DNA from: Metaphire vulgaris
Taxonomy: Eukaryota > Annelida > Clitellata > Crassiclitellata > Megascolecidae
Assembly (NCBI GenBank): GCA_018105865.1
Contig: CM030862.1
Coordinates: forward strand, 1,681,101-1,745,100
Length of the DNA: 64,000 nt
Reading direction: 5' to 3'
The notes under the pieces are model-generated. The model was not told the DNA's origin and made no database searches. It saw only the letters and a list, made by a program, of their open reading frames with translations. Every line of letters begins with the position of its first letter. Positions within the stretch are counted from its first letter, which is position 1. Shown in pieces: positions 37,588 through 58,157 of this stretch. The position numbers were made by a program, and so were the translations under genes.

Positions 37588-37777
37588 CAGTGGCGGCTCC
37601 ACCGGGGGAGGGGCAGGGGCCGTGCCCCCTATTGAGTGCCTGTCCCCCCCAGTGGCCCCGGAGTTGGGACCCTATACTTAATGCTACATACATTAAACAA
37701 CATTTGGTTGGCCCCCCATGATTAGAAGTTGCCACCCCAATGGCCCCCCCACTTGCCAAATCCTAGAGCCGCCACTG
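37588..37777 (+). mobile_element. hAT-type MITE, CAGTGGCGGCTCC family
   Basis: 190 bp with flanks ACCTGAAC and ACCTAAAC (one mismatch). Confidence 0.88.
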
Positions 37778-37883
37778 ACCTAAACACCTGCCAAAATGCA
37801 AATTAGACCACTTCAAAAGAAAAATGTATCAAAATCATCACATTAACACGACAACACAAGAAGAAATATTACTAAAGACACTT

Positions 37884-38110
37884 TTTATTATTATTATTAG
37901 AGCGACAACTTATATAGCGCTATTTTAAAGCTCAGGCTGTGGACGAGAGCACTTTACAAAAAAAGTTTCATAAGAAGTACTAAAAAGGTGCGTTCTCAGT
38001 TTTTGAGCAAATCAGTCGGGGGAGATTTCCGACCTGATTTCTTCCGGAAGGGAATTCCACGCTATGGGGCTACCCCTTGAGAAAGATCTGTCCCCAAATG
38101 ATTTTAAAAT
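37884..38110 (-). mobile_element. CR1-like LINE 3' end with (ATT)n tail
   Basis: ATTATTATTAG then CAACTTATATAGCGC, CGAGAGCACTTTAC and, in reverse, a coding terminus around 38030-38090 (RSFSRGSPIAWNSLPEEIRS). Confidence 0.65.
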
Positions 38111-38186
38111 GATAATTCAAATAGCAATTACAAGTGGCAACATCTTAACCAAGAGAAAATCTTCTACCGATAATAAACATTGCTAA

Positions 38187-38545
38187 GCATACAATTATAA
38201 TACCAGTAAACCAAAAAGGAGACAGAAAGGAATGCAACAATGCCAGAGGAATCAGTCTCTTAAGTGTACCAGGGAAAGTTTTCACCAGAGTCATGTTAAA
38301 CAGAATAAAGGACACACAATGGATGAAACTCTCAGGGAAACCCAGTGTGGATTCAGGAAAGGAAGAGGATGTTCTGACCAAATCTTCATCCTTCAACAAC
38401 TCATTGAGAAAAAAAAAACTAGAATTTAATGAAGATTTGGTCATGTGCTCAATCGATCTTGCCCAAGCTTTTGACTCTGTCTGGAGAGAAAGGGTATGGA
38501 AGCTCCTAGGGAAATATGGTATCGTATGCTATTTTAAATAATCAG
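38187..38545 (+). pseudogene. RTE-like reverse transcriptase remnant
   Basis: Alternating frames encode RGISLLSVPGKVFTRVMLNR, ETLRETQCGFRKGRGCSDQI and MCSIDLAQAFDSVWRERVWK, the fingers/palm start of an endonuclease-RT LINE. At least two frameshifts. It lies 180-540 bp before the MMUT stop codon on the opposite strand. Confidence 0.75.
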
Positions 38546-38730
38546 GTTAATTGAAAATTTATACAGTACAGACCTGACCTGAAGCATGCAAAGTCAAAGA
38601 GTTATGAAATGAATGAACTCGTACCATGAAATCAGAAAGATAATCAAATCAGCAACTTAGCAGTTTTTATTTAGAACATCAGCAGTCAACTGCACAAAGC
38701 AGAGAAGTTATTCTTGCTCCAAATCAAAAC

Positions 38731-49268
<10,538 letters not shown>

Positions 49269-49423
49269 CTGTATGAAAAACAGGTTAAAACAACAATTAG
49301 ATAACAGTCATATATGTAGAAAGTCATGCCACAACAACCACATGCACCCTCCAGCAAAGTCCTGAGTCCGACTGCCGATGTCATGGTTTGGCTCATCGAT
49401 TTTAAAGTCCTTATAGGATAATA

Positions 49424-50418
49424 ATAATAATTAAAAATAATAATAATTATGCACTTTTATAGCACCAGTTCTAATACCCAAGGTATCAATCGATGGTACT
49501 TCAAAATCAATCCGCAATAGACCCAGGTCATTCCAGAGATCAGTCAGAGGGAGAGAGGGAGACGGACTATGGAGGAAACGCCAATTGAAAGAGATGTGTC
49601 TTAAGTCTGGATCGGAAGATGCTTAATGAATTGGAAGATCTGACAGCCGGATGGAGAGAGTTCCAGATTTTAGGCCCAGAAATAGAAAAAGCTCTCTTAC
49701 CAATTTCAGTGTTGGTTCTAGGTACATTTAACAATGAATCAGCATACCTTGTTGAATGACGATGGTTTGGGTGATTCAACATAGATTTTAAATATTGAGG
49801 TTGGCCAGACTGCAGTGTTTTAAAAACCAGGAGACCAGTTTTGAATAGAATTCTCTGTTCTACCGGCAGCCAGTGTAACTTTTGAAAAACAGGTTTAATA
49901 TGATCATGCTTACGAGTTTTTGTAATGGCTCGGGCAATAGAATTCTGAATCCTTTGAAGCTTTTGCATGTTAGATCTGGTCGTACCATTGTAAAGAGAAT
50001 TGCAATAATCAAGTCTGCTGCTGACAAGGGCGTTTGCAAGAGGAATCAGAGCGGATTTGGGCACAAAATCATGAATTCGTCGAATATCTCTGATTTGCAT
50101 GTGAGCAGCTCTGCTGACCTTATTTATATGATCGTTAAACGACATGTTCTTATCAAATATTACCCCTAGGTTGCGGACAGACTGACTTAGATTAACTGAA
50201 ATGTTATCAAATATAAATGAATTTATGTCTTCAAATTTACTTAGATTAAATGATGTACCGAGAAGTAAAAACTCTGTTTTTGAAGGGTTAAGTGCAAGCT
50301 TATTATTAAACATCCAAGACTGAACGTTTTGCAGGCAAAGGGACAGATTTTCTAGTGACGTAGAGGAAGTTTTATAGGAGTCTTGAGTAGCTAAGTCTTT
50401 ACAACAAACATAATCCAA
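49424..50418 (-). mobile_element. 5'-truncated CR1-like LINE with long open RT C-terminus
   Basis: The reverse frame 50418-49567 is open for 283 codons. It begins after the YxDD motif and carries the RT thumb and C-terminal region: NNKLALNPSKTEFLLLGTS, NLGVIFDKNMSFNDHINKV, LDYCNSLYNGTTRSNMQKLQ, PVFQKLHWLPVEQRILFK and SGPKIWNSLHPAVRSSNSLS. The 3' non-coding end is TGCACTTTTATAGCACCAG plus an (AAT)n tail at 49424-49450. The intact frame suggests a fairly recent insertion, in the presumed first MMUT intron. CR1 clade is my best assignment. Confidence 0.85.
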
Positions 50419-50429
50419 TTTGCCAGCTC

Positions 50430-51249
50430 ATGGTCCTATCCTCCTCATTAGAGGACAAAACTTTTATGGAGGTAATATTCAACAAAGCAAAAATATGCTA
50501 CATGAATCTGCGCTACATAATAAATAAAGGCCAAAGAGCAGAAAACGGAAATCTAGATCACCTTCGACAGTCGAGCACGAAGCACCGACGAAATGCTCAG
50601 CATTTTCGCTAGGGAATATCGCGAAAATTCTCGGGGATGTTGTCAGTCAGTCCTCTTGCTCGTCGTCCGCCGCAGAGGACTTCCTCGAAAGTCCAGCTCA
50701 GCCTCAAACCTTCGACACAGCCTCCCTGCCTTCGAATTCGATGAGTCGATGACCTTCGCATTCACCCATTCAGCCTCGCTTTCTAACCGCAGCCTCGTTT
50801 TCAATTCATTCGCAGCTGAACTTTGCAATTAACGAATCATAAACTCTTAGAATTAAATTTTAATACCGACTTCAGTGCTTTGAATTTCTGTAAATATAAA
50901 TTAAATGAATAAATTTTACAGAGTAAATGAATTCTTTTACTCACAAATGGATACAACTTAAACCAGTCATACCAAGTTATTATTATTAATAGCAATACAT
51001 GCCAATAATAGCAACAAATTAATAATTAATTAATTAATAAACCATTGCCCTCTGGTGCAGACACTATCACTAAACGTCACTCCGGGTATATGAATAAAAA
51101 CACTTTAAAAGCAGCCTACGTTCTAAGTAACTATAATTTGATAAAGGATAAAAATTATCACTACTGCACTAAAGATGTATACACAGAGCAAATTAAATCC
51201 GCCAGAGAATTTTACGTCAAGAGGAAATTTGTATCGGTATTACTCTAAA
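50430..51249. other. Nothing recognised
   Basis: A modestly GC-richer stretch at 50550-50830 has short frames on both strands without resemblance to known proteins; the remainder is AT-rich. Confidence 0.4.
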
Positions 51250-51289
51250 CGTATATGTGGCGCCATAGAAGTTAAATGAATCTGAATAC

Positions 51290-51328
51290 GCGTAGTCGAT
51301 CATGTCGATGCCTGCGCGGCGATGTCAT
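51290..51328 (-). CDS. Candidate first coding exon of MMUT
   Basis: On the - strand an ATG at 51328-51326 opens thirteen codons (MTSPRRHRHDRLR) ending at CGC|GTATTC. The phase is right for joining to the exon at 49268, whose first residues [13 protein letters not shown] precede the conserved [15 protein letters not shown]. The Arg/Ser-rich, mostly basic start would suit a mitochondrial presequence. The donor is weak and nothing else supports it; the true exon could be elsewhere between 49.3 and 52 kb. Confidence 0.2.
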
Positions 51329-51601
51329 GGCGGCGTGGTGTTTGTATTGAGAAATTAACTTTCCGTTGTTTATAATTTGATTTCTTGTCTCATTTACGTA
51401 TTTTTGTAGCGCGTTTGGTCGGTGTTTTTGGATGAGGGGTAACACTTTGGACTTGTGTAAACAGTGTAATCCCTTGCCTTTGATTTCCTGAGCTTCTACA
51501 GTTGTTGTTGACGAATTAACTGGCCACAGTCATCTCGATCGCCCATCACGTGAGCTCTTTCTTGTCACTGGGTTGTTGTAGCGCAACAATATTTTAAACT
51601 C

Positions 51602-51681
51602 TGGTGATTCTTTTCGGAGACTGTGTTTCAGTAGGTTATCGGTGATTCTCTTCGGAGACTGTTTTGTCAGTGGGTTATCGC
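51602..51681. repeat. Two-copy direct repeat of about 40 bp
   Basis: GGTGATTCTTTTCGGAGACT at about 51602 recurs as GGTGATTCTCTTCGGAGACT at about 51641. Each is followed by a related TCAGTRGGTTATC. It lies in the presumed 5' leader/promoter region of SNX13. Confidence 0.7.
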
Positions 51682-52221
51682 CCACATTTACCGTTTCTTG
51701 GAAACTTGGTTATTCACCATTTGATCATAAATACGAATTTGCCAGCCTTCATGTTGTAAAATGTTCTCAATAACTGTATATCGCTTTAACGTCAGTCTGA
51801 AGGGTTACGCAGAACATAATGCTGTTATTTCGGCGCTGGAGGATATGAAGAGATATGGGGCCAGATTCTCAAAACATCTGGCATATCTGCAGTTGCTATA
51901 AAATAATTATTAATATATGTGCAAATTTGTCTCCTGTTTTTTGCAGCTTTGTCACTTCGGTGATTTCTGTGTTACTTCATAATATCTCGTCTTCGCTCGG
52001 CTTGAACTAATAATGTGGATCAGAGCTTATAGTGTGTCATGATTTTGTCTGTGGCAGTAAGTGGTCAATAGTTACAGAATTTTTTGAATTTTCAGTTGAA
52101 ATTTGTATCAATGCTAAATAGATAGTAAAGCTATTTGAAGAAATGAAGAAAGGATAATGATGGCAGTTTACTTGTAGCACTTATGAATTTTATGCTACTC
52201 TCTTATTTTTAAATAGACAGT

Positions 52222-52301
52222 TTAACCATTAAACTGCCAGATACTTTGTGACTATATGCAATTTAACCAAGTATACTTGGTTCTGTCGATTTAAGGGTTA
52301 A
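52222..52301 (-). mobile_element. TTAA palindromic MITE, class III
   Basis: 80 bp, containing the perfect 18-bp palindrome AACCAAGTATACTTGGTT at 52265-52282. Ends TTAACCATTAAACTGCC and, inverse, TTAACCCTTAAATCGAC. Confidence 0.85.
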
Positions 52302-52529
52302 AAATCATATTGTTGACTGAAGTAGGATCGAAAGTCAGTATTATGCTCGTCAAACCCTACCTGTTTGGCATTGTTCCTCATACCCCCAATAAAATTTTGG
52401 TCTAACTCACATTTTTTCAATAGTTCCTTGCTTGCTATTTGTTGGTTCTGCCTGCAGGATCTATACTGTATTTGGCAGTATGCACAAAGCCAGAAGCAAA
52501 TTTTTTTCTCAATAGCTTGCCCGCTGCAA

Positions 52530-52647
52530 CAGTGGCAGCTCCAGGATTTGGCAAGTGGAGGAGCCGTTGGGGTCAGGGGGGCACTGGGGGCTAGGCACTC
52601 AATAGGGGGCATGAGCCCCCCTGGCCCTCCCGGTGGAGCCGCCACTG
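52530..52647 (-). mobile_element. hAT-type MITE, CAGTGGCGGCTCC family, internally deleted
   Basis: 118 bp, inverted relative to the copies at 17182, 34810 and 37588, missing about 70 bp inside. Flanks CGCTGCAA and CTCTGCAA. Confidence 0.85.
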
Positions 52648-52794
52648 CTCTGCAATCCTGCATGAACGGCACTCCGTCATTTGTTGTGGCCACAGCACAC
52701 AACGAGAGATTGGTGTAATGGACCTCTGTTGTCCAAGCGATCTGATGAATGGATGGAATGAATGTTATGGGAATGAACTTGTGTTTTTTTCCAG

Positions 52795-53731
52795 ATGGCT
52801 TTGACAGTTAGTGGGTGTGCCTGGATCTTACTGGCAGCATTTTTGTTTGTCTGGAGCTTCGGCCTGTGGGGTGGGTTTTGGTTTATACTCGGCAGCCTTG
52901 CTTTCATCTCGAGGTATGGCCAGAATTTTGTTTCAGCTAATTAACTTATGATTATAATAATACCATATTATCTCAGGTATAATATGCACCTGTGTATGAT
53001 ATGAACCCTCAGTCTCTAGATATATAATTCTGCTTAGAATTGGAAGTGTAGATGAAGTTTCCCTCTGTTGACTATCATACTAATGCCATGATAGGCCTGT
53101 ACATCAATTATTTTACTATCTATGATGAAATCTCTAAATGGAGTTTTACAATAATTGTTTTATGCTGTTTCACATATTAGAATATATTTGATATCACTGA
53201 AAACATCAAGATGCTTTGACACAATCAGTGGCTGAATGATAAACTTGGTCCGTTTGTGCTAAATGGTTCATACACAAATATGCTTCTTTTTTTTCTTGAA
53301 AAATTTGCTTTGCTTCATCATATTCAAGTACGTTGCAGCAATTTTGAATTGCTGATGTAATAAAACGCATAATAATAATAATAATAAATATTTGTATGTA
53401 ATTTTTTTCTTTAGTTTTATCTATATACTGTGTTATGATGTGGATGAGAAGAGTCAAGAGTGGAAAAGACAGAATCGGATCAACTTAAGTCCACCATCAA
53501 TTGGCCTTCTAAAGGTTAGAAGGGCAATTTGTGCTTGCACGTGAATGTGTGACGTTATATTATGATAAGGCTAAACTGGATGTATTTGTGCTTTAGTTTA
53601 TTAGCACGAATAGATAGTTAATTTTCATGCCTTACTAACTTGTGTAATAGTAGAAATATGGAAACCTCTGAAATACATTATGAGAATTATTTTAACTAGT
53701 GATCGTGTACGTATAAATAAATAAATAAATA

Positions 53732-53789
<58 letters not shown>

Positions 53790-56700
53790 TACGTTTTTGC
53801 TGTTTTGTGAGGGTATTCGAGTTTATTTTTTATGGAATTACTTTATAGTTTGTTGATGAAATGAAGCATGGAAGACCAAAACTCAAGTTGGAAAAGCGAT
53901 TGACGGGCTCACCCCCCATCGACGAAGTTTTGCTGGAGGTCATTTAACTTTGAATTTGTTTCTAAAAAAATATAATTTTCCCTCTACCCATTAGGTCATT
54001 AGAATGTTGGAATGAAATTGAAGAATTTTATTTATTAAATTTGAACATGGAAAGACTTTTAAGCTGAAAGTTTATTTTATGAGCATTTGTGTTAAGACTG
54101 ATTTCGGTCGACTTTGCATGATTCATTTTCGAAAAACTTATTTTCTTGTAATTATTTTATAATAATTATTTGTTCAGTGCTGACTAGAGATTGTGTGACT
54201 CCTTCAGTTGGAAGTTATTCATTTAGTGAAAACAGAATAAATTCATGGCATTAGAGCAACTATCAGCAGCATCTGACTGAAGGGGTGATGTACAGAGAGT
54301 CATATCATGAGCAGCACCATGAGGTCAGTGATATCAGCGGGGGTAGAGGTACTGGGATGCATCCGATGGTGGAGTCACGCTGCAATGCAGTGATTCTCTG
54401 CATATACCATGGTGTTGGGTCTGTACCATTCCACCCATGTCTCATTCCAGTGGGGCAAGGTATTTTTTGGCCCATCACAAGTAGCCACAACTGACTTTGC
54501 AAATTGGTGATGTTGATCTGTTGAAAGAGATCTCCAAATAGATGATAGATAGATAGATGATAGATAGATATATAGATAGATAGATAGATTGATTGATAGA
54601 TAGAAGAATTGTATTTATTAAATTATAAATATAGATAGATAGATAGATCAAATTTATTCAATCTATTTGGAGATCTCTATCTACAGTGTATCTATTTATC
54701 TATCTACTCTATCTATCTATCTCTATCTATCTATCTATCTATTTGGAGCTCCCTGACATAAGTGTTTTTCTTCAGCTGGTCGAGTTCTTGTATCGTGATT
54801 ACATTCACAACTGGTATCAGAAACTCAGCGATGATGAGCAGTTTAATCACAGCATCTCGGAGGCATTCCAGCGGATAATCATTGCAGTTTCCGAAAGGTA
54901 CGCATTTGAAAGATGTGCATTCTTGCATGTATGAGGGATTTTTTGCTGGTCAGCCAAGCCTTTGTGGAGAAATTTTGATGCTCTTTGTACAGTTTGTTTC
55001 TAAGTTGCTATGTTTGAATGGGCAAAGTCTGTGTTTCCTAAAGTGATGCAAATGCAAGCTATTTGCATATACAGGTTTTGATGCTTTTATGCATGAAGGG
55101 AAGAAGATATACAGTTTATAAATGTAATAATATTTTGCCAATACATATGATTGATTTATTTATTTATTTAGTAAATTTGTTCAGTGCTTTGTTGTTTCAC
55201 AGTGGCTTTGAAGACGGCGCCAGGTCTTTTAATCTCCAGTCACTTAATCCTCATTACTTAATCCCCGGCACTTAATCTCCAAGTCTTTTAATCCCCTAGC
55301 AAATGATCCCCTAGCAATTGATAACATCAGCTATGTTAAGTCTTCATGCCATAAATATTATCAGCATATCTTCAATCACTGCCTTGGAGTTTAAGACCAG
55401 AGTTACATATTACAATCGTTAGGGTTAGGGTTATGTTTTTGTAACACAAATATTTGTTATGTCATTCGTATTACATCATTAAATACGTTTTCTTATATCA
55501 TTGAGTGTCTGGAGATTATGTGCTCAGGGATTAAAAGACTTGGGATTAAAAGTGCCGGGGATTAAGCGATGAGGATTTTAAGTGACTGGAGATTAAATGA
55601 CATGGAATTTTTTAAGACACATCTCCAATGCAAACATATACAACAGAATTGGCATTTTGTTTAAAGCTGTGATTTATTTATGCATAGGGCAAAGAAAGTA
55701 GACATCGCAGCGTATATCACCACCCAGCTGGTCGATGATTTCGCGTCGCACATTCGTTTGTACCGCCAAACATTGACGAAGGCGAAAGAGCACAGAGACG
55801 ACAGTGAGTGAAATTAAGCAATGGAAATTTTAGATTTATTGGCGACTAGAAATCATTTTCCAAATTAGTATTCATGACTTAATTAATAAAGAATATTGGA
55901 AGTTCATTTTTAAAATTGTAATCGTTTGAACCTGACTGGGAGCTTGACCATAATAGATTAGCAGGGGTTCGTAGGTTATGGGGCCCAATGGAATAGTGGG
56001 GTAGGATTCATTCTTCACAATCAGAGGGTAGCAGGTTCGAATCTGACCTTGGCTACAGATTGTTCTTCGTTTGGCAGCCATGGTGATTGCTGGTGTCACA
56101 AGACGTGATCACATTAGTGATTATTATATGATGTCTGTTTTACACTGGCTGCCTTATCCTGCTCGAGTTGAATTTCGTGTGTTGAGAGCGGTTGCACTCT
56201 CCCTTTATGGTACCACTCCATCTTACCTTTCAGAGCTACTCCATCCTCTTAGCTCTATCCCTGGTCGGCCATGTACTAGGGTCCAAAACCCATGGTCTCC
56301 TCAGTGTGCCCCAAGCATGAACCTCCTTGTTCCTGAAATGAGGTTTTGAATCAGTTGGCCCTATCCATTGGAATGCTCTTGACGCCAGTATGCGTGGCTT
56401 AGCAACTCCTAAATTCTATGGCCCTCTTTTTGAAACGACTTAAAACTTATCTCTTTGTCAATATACAGTAATTTGCTGTGGGAGCACTTCTGAGTGATTC
56501 TTCAGAAGAGGCGCTATACAAATACTTTGTTACATTACATTACTGTTTAGTGACCTTGGATAAGTTGTTCACTCCTTAATGGCTCTGCACTTATGATTCT
56601 TCTCTTTATGAATGGTTTGACATTTATTCACAGTCATGTAATAACAGTAATAAGAGTTAGTTTGTTAACGACCATGTAATAACAATAATATAATTTCACT

Positions 56701-58074
56701 AGCATTTACATATATGGCTTTGCTAATGTTTCTAGATTCCATGCCTCCATGCGATCTTGATTCTACATTTTTTGACATGGAGCTTGAAATGGAAAATAAC
56801 ATCTGTCATGATCACATTTGCTTATCAGAAACGTGTGAAAAGCGTTCGTATATGTTACTGATATCTATATTTTATGTGGTACAGTGGCTTCCTCCATAGC
56901 TATAGCAACCCACCCTGCCACCTCATAGATACACTGACCGTCGCCTGGCCAACAACTCCCTTGCTCATAGCTATTTCAAGAAATATTGAGCACATAAGAA
57001 TGAGCAGCTACCACTGTACTACTTTCCAAAGTGCTATATAAATTTAAAAGATTTTACTTACTTGCCTCTTAGTTAAATTTGTAAGTTTCTTTTTTATACT
57101 CTTTGAATGCATTGAAATTTATTGTAAAACCCTTTTTAAAACCTATTTTTTCTTTCATTTCTTCAGCCTCTCCCTCCCTCTCCCCCTCTTTCTTTTTACC
57201 CCACACACACTCTCTCACTCACACACACTCATTCTAACTCTCAGGTTCAAATTGTGTAAAATTGGTGTCCACTAAGTTGCTTTGTGTACTTTCATTGGTA
57301 TTGATAATGAAACAATGAGGAATATTGCATATATCTGTATATTATTTATTGAGCAGGTTGACAGTGACAGATAATAGAATTGCAAGAATAAATTTGATGC
57401 TAAATAGTTGCAGTGTCTTTACGAAAGTAACATTGTATTGCAAAGGAAGACATTGTAAAGTATAGTAATATATGCAGTAACCTGTGAATTTAATTTGGAA
57501 CAGTTTTACTTTATAATAATTACATGTTGATGCTGAATATATGCCCTCGATGTTCATAAATTTTTTTGACCACAGAATACCTTCAACGGATAGGTGAGGC
57601 ACTGATGTTTCTTCTGCTTCCACCGGATGAGTTTCAAAGCAAAGTCTTCAGGTGCATTGTCAGGGTAAGAATTTTTCTGAACACTGGAAACGTATTGCAT
57701 TTGTTATGATTTAACGGTGTTAGTTAGAAGAAGAAGAAGAAGAAGAAGAAGGAGTTTTTCTTTTTATTTCCCACTCAGAAATCACAGAACTTTTTAACCC
57801 TTTTCTCATTTGCCCCGAGAATGCTCGTCGATTTTACATTGCGTTATAAATAAATGAACGGGTGAAGGGTTAAACATTAGCAAAGTAGGTCAAGTTATAA
57901 AATACTGCGATTGCTATGAATTCTTCATTAAAATGCAGTAGAATATATAGTAAAAGTTAAGCATGTGTATTGTTGATGCAACTCTTGCAATGGCTGTAAT
58001 GACTGAGCCTTAATGTCAATTTGAATCTGAACACAGTTAGGTTGTTGTTATGCGTCTTAGATTTAGCAGTGTAG

Positions 58075-58157
<83 letters not shown>

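Larger units (their letters stand above)
51250..51900. promoter_or_regulatory. Possible shared promoter region between MMUT and SNX13
   Basis: The two genes are divergent, with 3.5 kb between their first certain coding exons. This stretch is richer in CpG than its surroundings (for example around 51290-51330 and 51410-51425) and is free of the recognised LINE and MITE families. SNX13 must have a 5' UTR exon upstream of 52795, because its ATG sits directly on a splice acceptor. No TATA box or defined factor site is claimed. Confidence 0.3.

Noticed and set aside
50593..50832. Open frames on both strands in a GC-richer patch
   Set aside because: Neither frame resembles a known protein or matches the missing MMUT or SNX13 parts; kept only as unexplained sequence.
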